Assembly: GCA_027923965.1 (NCBI GenBank)
Contig: AP026969.1
Location: forward strand, 3,224,001 to 3,288,000
Length of the DNA: 64,000 nt
Direction: 5' to 3'
DNA from: Comamonadaceae bacterium OS-1
Lineage (GTDB): Bacteria > Pseudomonadota > Gammaproteobacteria > Burkholderiales > Burkholderiaceae_C
Below, piece by piece: positions 9,056 to 16,995 of this stretch (the first letter of the stretch is position 1; every line of letters begins with the position of its first letter). The translations under genes were made by a program, and so were the position numbers. The notes below the pieces were generated by a model, which ran no database searches, was not told the DNA's origin, and saw only the letters and a program-made list of their open reading frames with translations.

Positions 9056-9964
9056 TCAGGCCCGCTTTGCAGCGGCTTTGCGGATAGCTTCGTTGATCTC
9101 GGCGATGGACCGCTCGATCGCGGCATCGTCCAGATCGTCGATCAGGCTTTCCGGCCCGTGGGGCTGGATGGACGAGGCAAACACGCCCGGCTGGATCGTG
9201 TCAGTGGAGATGCCCCGGGTGGACTCGAACATGTCCGGGGTCTCCCATTCGATGGCCAGCACGGTGACATTGTCGCTGCGGGCACCGCCCTTGCGCAGCG
9301 CCTGTTCCACCAGGTCGGGCACGGCCTGCGACACCGGGGCACCGGCCAGGCCACGCACGATGGTGGCATCGTCCAGGTTGTCCCACAGGCCATCGGAGCA
9401 CAGCATGATTTTGTCGCCCTGGTGCAGCGCCACCGGGCCGGTGATGTCGAACTGGGGTTTGACCGGCGAGCCCAGGCAGGTGTAGAGCACGTTGCGGTTC
9501 ACCAGATGGGGCAACTGCGGCCCGCCCTCGGCGCGGTGCTGCTCGGCATAGGAATGGTCGCGCGTGCGGGTCAGCAGCGCGCCGTCGCGCACCACGTACA
9601 GACGCGAATCGCCGCAGTGCACCCAGGTGGCACTGTTGCCCTGCACCACCGCAGCGACCAGGGTGGTGCGGGGGGTGTCGAGCATGCCGTGTTTGGCGGC
9701 GTAGCGCAGGATCTGGTCGTGGGCCGACAGCAGCGCGGTACTTAAAAATTCGGCCGCATGGGGCAGCAGCGGGCGGGCCTGCTTCTGGTACAGGGCGGAC
9801 AGGCTTTGCAGCGCCATCTGGGCCGCCACTTCGCCTTCGGGGTGGCCACCCATGCCGTCGGCCAGCAGAAACAGGCCCGAGCCACTGGTGTAGCAATAGC
9901 CCATGCGGTCTTCGTTTTTTTCGCGGCCGCCCTTGCGGCTGACCTGGAATACCGAAAACTTCAC
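9056..9964 (-). CDS. PP2C-family serine/threonine protein phosphatase
   Basis: A 302-residue PPM/PP2C phosphatase. The metal-binding motifs run in order: RKGGREKNEDRMG near residue 10, LFLLADGMGGHPEGE near 30, VHCGDSRLYVVRDG near 110, MLCSDGLWDNLDD near 180 and RSDNVTVLAIEW near 225. It dephosphorylates Ser/Thr in the cytosol. GTG at 9964 overlaps the stop of the kinase gene (GTGA), so the two are translationally coupled, and the kinase is the natural partner. The C-terminal 70 residues are acidic and not part of the catalytic fold. Confidence 0.93.
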   Translation of the reverse strand: MKFSVFQVSRKGGREKNEDRMGYCYTSGSGLFLLADGMGGHPEGEVAAQMALQSLSALYQKQARPLLPHAAEFLSTALLSAHDQILRYAAKHGMLDTPRTTLVAAVVQGNSATWVHCGDSRLYVVRDGALLTRTRDHSYAEQHRAEGGPQLPHLVNRNVLYTCLGSPVKPQFDITGPVALHQGDKIMLCSDGLWDNLDDATIVRGLAGAPVSQAVPDLVEQALRKGGARSDNVTVLAIEWETPDMFESTRGISTDTIQPGVFASSIQPHGPESLIDDLDDAAIERSIAEINEAIRKAAAKRA

Positions 9965-10968
9965 TTCGGATTCGACCCGATGCCGGTGGCTTCGCGTACG
10001 TTCTTTTTGGTGTCGGACACCAGGGTGTCGAACTGCAGGCGCAGCTTCTCGGCCACGGTCAGCTTGGTGTAGCGGCGCTCGCCTTCGCGGCTGAGCTCTT
10101 TTTGCAGCGCAAACACCGACTGCGGGCGCGACAACGGGTCGATCGACATGCACCACTCGACCACTTCGATCAGGTTGTCCGAATAAATGCCGCGCAGCCG
10201 CGACAGGGCCAGGCCGATGCGGTCTTTTTCCAGCCGCTGCGGTGCTTCGTTGGGCGGAAAGCCCTGCATGCAGGCGTAAATGCAGGCGCCGATGGCGTAG
10301 ATGTCGGTCCACGGCCCCATGGAGGCATCGCGCCGGTACATCTCGGGGGCGGCAAAGCCGGGGGTGTACATGGGACGGATGAAGTTGCCTTCCTTGTTGA
10401 GCACCTCGCGGGCCGCACCGAAGTCGATCAGCACCGCCTTGTTGTCGTCGGTGATAAAAATATTGGCGGGTTTGATGTCCAAATGCAGCATCTTGTGCTG
10501 GTGCACGATGCGCAAGCCGCGCAAGATTTCGTCAAACAGGCTACGGATAGTGGATTCGCGGAACACCTTCTGCTTGCGCTGGTCGCGCGAGGTGATGATG
10601 AAGTCCTGCAGGGTCGCGCCCTCCAGGTAGTTCATCACCATGTAGACGGTTTCGTTCTCACGGAAGAAGTTGAGCACGCTGACCACCGACGGGTGCGAGA
10701 TCTGCGCCAGCGAGCGGCCTTCTTCAAAAAAGCTCTTCAGCCCCAGCCGGTACAGCGACAGCTTTTCGGGCTGCACCTGCGGCAACAGCTCACCCACTTC
10801 GCGGGTGGCCAGGCTGCTGGGCAGGTATTCCTTGACCGCCACCTGGCCGCCATCGGCCCCCACCGCCAGGTACACGACGCCAAACCCGCCGGACGACAGC
10901 CGCCGCACGATGTGGTAGCCCCCGATAGCGGTGCCGGGCGGAAGCGTGGCCGGTTTGTTTTTGGACAT
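9961..10968 (-). CDS. Serine/threonine protein kinase
   Basis: A 335-residue soluble Hanks-type kinase without a membrane segment. It shows a Gly-rich loop LSSGGFGVVYLA (25-36), the ATP lysine K46 in VAVKEY, the catalytic loop HLDIKPANIF (162-171) with Asp164, and DFG at 182-184. The Arg of the usual HRD is replaced by Leu, as in many bacterial kinases that need no activation-loop phosphorylation. It is paired with the overlapping PP2C gene downstream and divergent from yicC. The substrates are unknown; in related bacteria such pairs sit at the same rph-yicC locus. Confidence 0.92.
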   Translation of the reverse strand: MSKNKPATLPPGTAIGGYHIVRRLSSGGFGVVYLAVGADGGQVAVKEYLPSSLATREVGELLPQVQPEKLSLYRLGLKSFFEEGRSLAQISHPSVVSVLNFFRENETVYMVMNYLEGATLQDFIITSRDQRKQKVFRESTIRSLFDEILRGLRIVHQHKMLHLDIKPANIFITDDNKAVLIDFGAAREVLNKEGNFIRPMYTPGFAAPEMYRRDASMGPWTDIYAIGACIYACMQGFPPNEAPQRLEKDRIGLALSRLRGIYSDNLIEVVEWCMSIDPLSRPQSVFALQKELSREGERRYTKLTVAEKLRLQFDTLVSDTKKNVREATGIGSNPK

Positions 10969-11120
10969 AAATAGGCTGGGAAAGCAGGGAGCGGGGAAGC
11001 GGCAAAAAGGCGGTTTGGGGACCTGCCTTCTATCTGGTGCAAAAGCCCTGGGTTTTTACATCGGATGGGGAGCAAGTCGTCGGTTATTCTCAGGCCATTG
11101 CAACGATATGTACCTTCTCA

Positions 11121-12050
11121 ATGCCAGTTTACAGCATGACCGGCTACGCCAGTGCCCAGCACAGCAGCGCCACCGCCACCCCGGATTCCGACTCCAAAAC
11201 AGACGCCAAGAGCACGGCTGCACGCCGCTTGGGGATCGAAATCCGCTCCGTCAACAGCCGCTTTCTGGACCTGAGTTTTCGCCTGCCCGACGAGCTGCGC
11301 AGCCATGAGCCCGCGCTGCGCGAACGCGTCATGGCGCAGCTCAAGCGCGGCAAGGTGGAAGTGCGCGCCGCCATTGAAAGCAGCGCCTCCGGCAGCCTGG
11401 CCGCGCCCTCCCCGCACCTGCTGCAGCGCGTCAACTCGCTGCAGGATTCGGTCAAAGCCTGGCTGCCCCAAGCTGCATCGCTGAGCGTGGCCGACATCCT
11501 GCGCATGGCCTCCAACGAGCAAGCCCCCGCCAACGACTGGGCCGACGATGTGCTGCCGCTGGCCGACACGGTGCTGCAGTCCCTGGTGGCCGCCCGCCAG
11601 CGCGAAGGCGAACGCCTGACCACCATGCTGATCGGCCACCTGAAGCAACTGCGCGCCCTGGCCGAAAAAGCCCTGCCGCTGGTACCCCAGCTGGTGGAAC
11701 AGCAGCGCCAGCGCTTCATCGAGCGTTGGAAGGAAGCCATGGCCCTGGCCGAGGGTGCCACCCTGCCCGAAGCCGCGCAGGACCGCGCGCTGACCGAGGC
11801 CACCGCTTTCGCCATCCGCATCGACGTGGCCGAAGAGCTGACCCGCCTGCATTCGCACCTGGACGAGATGGAGCGCATCCTCAAAAAAGGCGGCGAAGTC
11901 GGCAAGCGCCTGGACTTTTTGATCCAGGAATTGCACCGCGAAGCCAACACCATGGGCAGCAAGTCCGCCGCGCTGGAGCTGACCCGCATTTCGGTGGACA
12001 TGAAGGTGCTGATCGAGCAGATGCGGGAGCAAGTCCAGAACGTTGAGTGA
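11121..12050 (+). CDS. yicC: YicC/YloC family endoribonuclease
   Basis: A 309-residue protein starting MPVYSMTGYASAQ, the invariant YicC N-terminus (SMTGY). RRLGIEIRSVNSRFLDLSFRLPDEL and the C-terminal block FLIQELHREANTMGSKSA with DMKVLIEQMREQVQN are diagnostic; E. coli YicC has been shown to be an endoribonuclease. The open frame continues 84 bases upstream, but the ATG at 11121 matches the family start. It has an insertion of about 15 polar residues after MTGYASAQ compared with the usual short linker. It is divergent from the kinase gene and followed by a palindromic repeat. Confidence 0.93.
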   Translation: MPVYSMTGYASAQHSSATATPDSDSKTDAKSTAARRLGIEIRSVNSRFLDLSFRLPDELRSHEPALRERVMAQLKRGKVEVRAAIESSASGSLAAPSPHLLQRVNSLQDSVKAWLPQAASLSVADILRMASNEQAPANDWADDVLPLADTVLQSLVAARQREGERLTTMLIGHLKQLRALAEKALPLVPQLVEQQRQRFIERWKEAMALAEGATLPEAAQDRALTEATAFAIRIDVAEELTRLHSHLDEMERILKKGGEVGKRLDFLIQELHREANTMGSKSAALELTRISVDMKVLIEQMREQVQNVE

Positions 12051-12055
12051 CCGGG

Positions 12056-12114
12056 TAGCTACATAAGAAATCAGCCTCTAGCGCTTAATCGATAAGCGCT
12101 AAATGCTATAAAAA
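12056..12114. repeat. Dispersed palindromic repeat, family A copy 2
   Basis: Just past the yicC stop. Its centre GCGCTTAATCGATAAGCGC is a near-perfect palindrome with outer arms CAGCCTCTA and the AT-rich flanks (AAGAAATC, GCTATAAAA) seen in other copies. It may double as a terminator-like hairpin for yicC. Confidence 0.75.
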
Positions 12115-12141
12115 GTAGAGCAAAACAGGCAAGAGGCCAGT

Positions 12142-12450
12142 TCAGTGCATCGCAGCAGACTGCATCTGCTGCTGCACGTCCTGGTAGATGGCATCCGCCC
12201 GCGCATCGATCTCCTCGCTGGAGTAACCACCAGGCATGCCATCCAGAAGCGTATCGATGATGGCAGCCTTCATCTGCGCCTTTACCGAGGCCCGGCCACG
12301 CAAATCACCCATCTCGCGCCTCCGCTGCTCCACCGTGGCCATGAGCGCTTGCGCCACCTTTTCAGCTTCTCGATATCACCCTTGGTGATGGCAAACATAC
12401 CTTTTTCGGATTCGCCGCTAAAGCATTCAAAGGCATGGCATCCTGAGTCT
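12142..12450 (-). pseudogene. Frameshifted C-terminal remnant, possibly type I restriction subunit HsdR
   Basis: On the minus strand a 71-codon frame ends at 12142 and encodes KAAIIDTLLDGMPGGYSSEE followed by DARADAIYQDVQQQMQ. Directly upstream, but one base out of frame, the sequence continues as GMFAITKGDIEKLK. Joining the two across a single-base shift in the A-run near 12355 gives a continuous reading, so this is a frameshifted gene end. The IIDTLL...GYSSEEID...IYQDV pattern resembles the extreme C-terminus of some HsdR restriction subunits; that match is from memory and moderate. It is convergent with the dead integrase next to it. Confidence 0.4.
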
Positions 12451-12464
12451 TACGCTACAGCTCC

Positions 12465-13348
12465 AACCGCATCAATGTAAAGGCCAAGAGGCAAGTCGCG
12501 AAACCCAAGACCAGCGAAAGCGGCGACATCGCCGCCCTCGTGCACACTTGGCGTGATGGAAGTGTGACCGCCGCACATCGACAGGGCACTCACACGCATC
12601 CTCGACGCTGGCGCGCCGACCCGTGGCCTACGATGCGCTGCGTTACCTCTTCTGCATGCTCCACTTCGCCATGAGGCACCGGTGGATCGATACCAACCCG
12701 GTTCACGGCTTAAATATCTCCGACGTAGGCGGCATCGAGACATAACGACAGCACTGGCTGAACCGCAATGAACTCGCGGCCTCTACCAGAGCCATACAGG
12801 ACACACCGAACTTCGGTTGCCAGAACGAACTGGCTGCGTGGCTGCTGCTCGCGTTGTGCCTGCGCAAAATGGAACTCATGTCGGCCAAGTGAGCCGAGTT
12901 CGACCTGGAGAGTAGTGTGTCGCAGCTGCACCCATCGCGTACGAAGAGGAATTAATCCATCGACATCCCACTCGAGACACGTGTCCTACAGTGGCTGGAA
13001 GCGGTCAAGGTGTTCTCGTTCAACAGCGAGTAGCTGTTCCCGCCCGCAGGTCGATCATCATGAAGGGTGACGAGCTGAGGAGGAACAGCTTCGGTCACAT
13101 CAACCCGCACACACTGAACGTCGCGCTACCCCCCCCTACCGCTCGGCGACATCGAGCACGACATACGGCGCACGGCCAGCACCCACATCGCGGCAATGAG
13201 CGTGGATCGCTTCGTCGACGAACGGGCACCGAACCAAAAAGTGCGAGATGTCGAGGGCATCTACAACCAGTACGACTATTTTGAGCAGTCCAAGGTGACT
13301 TTGAATCTGTGGGCTGGGCTTATTGAAGGTTGTCACTCCCTCGCGTAA
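12465..13348 (+). pseudogene. Decayed tyrosine recombinase (prophage/island integrase)
   Basis: Conceptual translation of the plus strand, crossing several stops and at least one frameshift, gives a recognisable P4-type integrase. ALRYLFCMLHFAMRHRWIDT is the SAM-like core-binding part. NRNELAAST..ELAAWLLLALCLRKMEL carries the first catalytic Arg region, HDIRRTASTHIAAMSVDRFV the HxxR box, and VEGIYNQYDYFEQ the nucleophile Tyr region. The conserved LNH is changed to PNQ, and in-frame stops follow LMSAK and FNSE. The N-terminal arm-binding domain is missing. It marks the edge of a former genomic island whose cargo may include the lipoprotein operon to its right. Confidence 0.8.
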
Positions 13349-13985
13349 GAATGACGACATAACCTGCGACCATTAACAGCAAACGGCACCCCGAAACGTC
13401 TACTGCCGTTCGGGGCGACAGGGCATCCGCCACTGTCTAGTTTCACCTGTTTCGAATTTCCCTTGTTTCAAATAGGCTCGTCTATGGCGCGAATCAGTAA
13501 TGCAAAAAGATGGATGCTAAACATCGACCAGTCCAGCGTGTGCTGCCCGCCGAGCATGAGATACAAGCCACCATGAAGGGCCAGCGTACCCCTGGCCACC
13601 TTCTCATACACGCATCAAGAAATGCAACAGATCAATAGCTTCGACGACAAGAATCGGGCTGATCGGGTGGAGCAAATAGTTCATCTTTCACATCACACAT
13701 TCAGAATCCGGTTACAGGCGGCAAAGTTACCTACGGATCGACGGGGGAATATCGATATCAAGCACATCAGCCCCTACAGCCCGCCGTGCCCATGCGTCCT
13801 AGTAGTCGCAGACGGGCTTATTGCCCTGGCGCACACATACATAGCAGCTTTGTGTTTGTCATCAACAATTTAAAGGATGAATTCCTAAGCGCCTCCTGTT
13901 ACAACTGATGAAGCAATTGCAAGCCCGTGTCAAGAACATATTTCGACGTACTTGGAGCGCTCAAGCGCAAAAAAAAGGAGGCCAC
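13349..13985. other. Gene-free stretch between dead integrase and lipoprotein operon
   Basis: 637 bases without a convincing gene. Short open frames (for example an 83-codon one at 13622) have no recognisable features. Composition falls gradually from GC-rich to AT-rich toward the right. The promoter of the lipoprotein operon should lie in the last 150 bases, but I see no clear -35/-10 pair. Confidence 0.5.
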
Positions 13986-15275
13986 GTGCAAAAAACCGTG
14001 TTCAGCAAAAGAATAAGAGTAATAACACAAATCGTATTTTTTCAAATCGCTCTAATTCTTTCCGGTTGCGCAATCAACATGGCCGCAGGAGTGGCCGATC
14101 TACGTTCAGACTTACTTAAAGACTTAAAGCAAATAGACCCTGAAGGCCAAGAACAACTGAGGCGCGCTTGGTACGGAAGGCTACTATCCGAAATGTATGG
14201 AGAAGACCCTGTTACCGGAATATCCTTGCGAAAACAATTTTCAGAAGAAAATATCAAAAATATTGAAAAACTACTCCAAATAGTAACTAATAACTCAATA
14301 AATACAGCAGAATCAATTTTATTGGAGAAATCAACATTATCAACATTAAAACTACCTACTAGCTTCAAAACGATTAAAATAATCGTACAACCAGAAGTCT
14401 CAAATCGTGTGAGCGTCTACCCCGACTGCAAGAAATCCACAATCGAATTCAGCATTAAAGCACTGCAAAGAATTCTTCAAATAGCCAACAATCTACAAGA
14501 AGTTAATGATTTGCAATCTGCATTGCAATCCGCACTCTTCGAAATGATGCACATTGATGCGACTCAAGACCAATATCAGTCTTCCAAATCTGAGCTCGAA
14601 CAACTATTTGGTCCAGCACAAAATAAATACTTGACAAAAAAACTTTCTCAGCAACTGGGAGCGCAAGGAACCGTTGCTTGGAAAGCATTTTCTTTTATTA
14701 TTAGCCATGAAGCATATCACATATGGACAAACAAATGTGAACGTGAGCCGGATGAGATATCCCAGCGCGAATGGGAACTTCGTGCTGATGTCACCGGTTC
14801 AATACTCGCCATTGCCACATATAACAAGATATGCAACAGAAAAATACCTATTACTAACATCGACGTTTCGTACATATTAGGACTGACTACAGTCAAACCC
14901 AGTGTTTCTCGTGAAGCAATTTTACAAATGAACCTAGTTGGATCGTCAGAATTGATTGTGGGAGCCTCCGGCATGGAAACTATGCTGAAGGCGCTTGCTT
15001 CAGTTATAAGTCAAGACCCCAGTCACCCGACACCTTCCGATCGGGAAAATGTAGACCAACGAGGGGCAAGCCTTTTAGCAACACGACTCTTTGGAGAACC
15101 TGCTCGATCAAGCGTCGTTTTATCTATTATTGGAAAACTGATGGGGGTACCTCACGATCAGCTTATTGAAATGGCGTATCAAGATCTAGAATTTAAGCCT
15201 AACTGGCGATCCGTAAATGGCTTAGTGCTCTGCACTAACATTAATTTTACAACCGCTGAAAAACGCAATTTTTAA
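13986..15275 (+). CDS. Lipoprotein with HEAYH zinc-metallopeptidase motif, unknown family
   Basis: A 429-residue protein. GTG at 13986 is chosen because AAGGAGG lies four bases before it and the product then opens with a basic n-region and hydrophobic core ending in the lipobox LSGC (Cys28); it should be a lipoprotein. HEAYH at 241-245 inside a hydrophobic helix (SFIISHEAYHIW), followed by ELRADVTG at 264-271, fits a zincin active site with Glu264 or Asp268 as third ligand. The spacing resembles the M48 or ImmA/IrrE type. No named family is recognised. It is the first gene of an AT-rich three-lipoprotein operon beside a dead integrase, so acquisition by transfer is likely. Substrate and role are unknown. 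Confidence 0.8.
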   Translation: MQKTVFSKRIRVITQIVFFQIALILSGCAINMAAGVADLRSDLLKDLKQIDPEGQEQLRRAWYGRLLSEMYGEDPVTGISLRKQFSEENIKNIEKLLQIVTNNSINTAESILLEKSTLSTLKLPTSFKTIKIIVQPEVSNRVSVYPDCKKSTIEFSIKALQRILQIANNLQEVNDLQSALQSALFEMMHIDATQDQYQSSKSELEQLFGPAQNKYLTKKLSQQLGAQGTVAWKAFSFIISHEAYHIWTNKCEREPDEISQREWELRADVTGSILAIATYNKICNRKIPITNIDVSYILGLTTVKPSVSREAILQMNLVGSSELIVGASGMETMLKALASVISQDPSHPTPSDRENVDQRGASLLATRLFGEPARSSVVLSIIGKLMGVPHDQLIEMAYQDLEFKPNWRSVNGLVLCTNINFTTAEKRNF

Positions 15276-15303
15276 TCCACCGAAGTTGAATGGAGTACTT
15301 CAA

Positions 15304-16062
15304 ATGAGAGTCACCGCTTCTGCAATACTGTCCCTAGTCATGTTTACTGGCTGTGCCAGCAACCCACATACTGGTCTTAACTCTTACCTCAAAAAATTTG
15401 ATTACACAGCTTTTTCTTTGCCTCGGGCTACAGATGGGGTCGGGACGGTAATCGACTTTAAAAATAAATATGAATCTATAGTTGTCCGGGCAGATGATTG
15501 CGTTCTACGCGGCAAAGATTTAAAAATAACAGAAAGAAAAGTTTTTGCCGCCGACTTAGACGAAAAGATTAATTGGAACGCAGGCGCTTCGTTTTCAATT
15601 CCTAAAGTTATTTTGGAATTCATCGACCTCGCAGGAATTGTCAAAGCATCAGGAGCACTTAGTGTAAAGGTTTCACTGAAGTCGCCGTTTGAACAGTATA
15701 TTTCAAGATCCCAATTTTCAAATTTCATAGATCAACTAGCAGAGGACGACAAATGTAAATCTGCATTTATCGATCCCAAAAACCTCATTATTAATCAAAC
15801 ATTAGGTGCTCAAGGTCTAACCTACGAATTTCTAGATTCGTCAGACAACTCGATATCTCTTTCAGCCAAGATCTTAGATCAAGTAGATCTCAAACCTGAA
15901 ATACGAAGAGCAATTGAAGGAAAAGCAAAATTAGAAGCAAATGAACTTATTCTTGTGGGATATCGTGCATGGACGGTGTCAAGACCGGCCGGCATCGCTG
16001 GAACAAATTTTGAACCAAAGGAAATCTCGGCACAGGAAGTAGAGGCACGCCGTGTTAAGTAA
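15304..16062 (+). CDS. Predicted lipoprotein of unknown function (operon gene 2)
   Basis: A 252-residue protein with a short signal peptide and lipobox FTGC (Cys17). The ATG at 15304 is preferred over one six codons earlier because it gives a proper signal peptide and has a GGAG sequence upstream. The mature part is alpha/beta with no motif I recognise; it has two further cysteines (in DDCVLRG and EDDKCKSAF) that could form a disulphide. It starts 28 bases after the metallopeptidase-like gene and overlaps the next gene by 11 bases, so the three genes are very probably one operon. Codon use is AT-rich, unlike the flanking housekeeping genes. Confidence 0.75.
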   Translation: MRVTASAILSLVMFTGCASNPHTGLNSYLKKFDYTAFSLPRATDGVGTVIDFKNKYESIVVRADDCVLRGKDLKITERKVFAADLDEKINWNAGASFSIPKVILEFIDLAGIVKASGALSVKVSLKSPFEQYISRSQFSNFIDQLAEDDKCKSAFIDPKNLIINQTLGAQGLTYEFLDSSDNSISLSAKILDQVDLKPEIRRAIEGKAKLEANELILVGYRAWTVSRPAGIAGTNFEPKEISAQEVEARRVK

Positions 16063-16528
16063 TATTAAACTAAGATGGACTCTAACAGTCACGTCTTTAA
16101 TTTTTATTGGTGGATGCGCATTTGTTACGGTTCTCGACTATCCCGGTGTAATCGCCAACTTTGAGGTTTCGAATCCTGAAAATAAAATTAAAACTGTAAT
16201 GATTTCTCCAATAGATTTCTTTGAAGAAAAAAATAAGGATTCAAAAAAAGTCTGCCCTGAAAAAAAATGGCGCGCATCTGTCGATTCAAACGGATTGGCT
16301 ATTTTTGATCAGAAAACCAGCACTCATATGGTAAATTTTCTAAATATGGATGAAAAACTAAATTTTATGAATCGTGGATTTTCTATATGTGCCGAACGCC
16401 TTAATGGAACAATTGACTACCTGGACACAGTGACCAGCAGCGACTTGATGTTCGCATCAGGAGCAACATTAACTCTATTCTGCAAAGATAACAACGAAAA
16501 ATGGCAATGCATTAAGTCTCTTAAATAA
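16052..16528 (+). CDS. Small predicted lipoprotein (operon gene 3)
   Basis: A 158-residue protein starting with GTG at 16052, inside the end of the preceding gene. The N-terminus has a hydrophobic stretch and lipobox IGGC (Cys22). The mature part has four cysteines (KVCPEKKW, SICAERL, LFCKDNN, WQCIKS), which suggests disulphides and a periplasmic or surface location. No family is recognised. An AGAGG sequence precedes the start. The overlap, AT-rich composition and shared lipoprotein nature tie it to the two preceding genes. Confidence 0.7.
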   Translation: MLSNIKLRWTLTVTSLIFIGGCAFVTVLDYPGVIANFEVSNPENKIKTVMISPIDFFEEKNKDSKKVCPEKKWRASVDSNGLAIFDQKTSTHMVNFLNMDEKLNFMNRGFSICAERLNGTIDYLDTVTSSDLMFASGATLTLFCKDNNEKWQCIKSLK

Positions 16529-16995
16529 TTACAACCAACAATATTACATTACAAAACCAAATTACGCGAAATAATAAAATAATTTATTGATGGTCGTTAG
16601 TAAATTCCAAGAATAAAGAATTTCTCGCAAAAATTAAATCTGCGTATTCCGATTCACTGCACATAAAAGTAATTCATGAAGGGGGAAATCTATTGTCTGC
16701 GGTGGCAACACGGCAGGGATCAACGTGAAATAACTTTCATGACTCGGAGTACCCTGTGCCGAGTCCATGAAAGTTAAGAGACTTTCATTGTCGGTGAAGT
16801 TGCAGGGTGCTCCTGCCTGTAGCCAAGGCAAAATGGGCCGCGTTGTGGGCTGCCCGCCCCTAACCCCAGCCCTCTACCCTGGGGGGCGAGGGAGCCAAAC
16901 CGCAAAAGAGCCCAAATTCATGCCCAAATTGGCCCTCTGCGCCAATCGAATAAGCATGGGCAGCTATAAGAAATAGAGCATAAGCCACCTGAGGC
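16529..16995. other. Gene-free stretch with palindromic repeat
   Basis: 467 bases between the lipoprotein operon and the PP2C-kinase gene. The left part is AT-rich like the operon; after about 16690 it returns to host-like GC, so the island boundary probably lies here. It holds one copy of repeat family B (16732-16775). No gene is supported. Confidence 0.6.
16732..16775. repeat. Dispersed hairpin repeat, family B copy 1
   Basis: Inverted repeat with arms AACTTTCATGACTCGG and CCGAGTCCATGAAAGTT around an 11-base spacer; the arms match except for one inserted C. A related element lies at 41391-41435 with the same CCGAGTCCATG core and AACTT/AAGTT ends. Confidence 0.8.

Noticed and set aside
12768..13070. 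100-codon frame within the integrase region
   Set aside because: It is out of frame with the recognisable integrase translation and carries only Ser/Arg-rich shadow sequence.
13622..13873. 83-codon plus-strand frame before the lipoprotein operon
   Set aside because: No Shine-Dalgarno, no motif, no hydrophobic segment; in a decayed island region.
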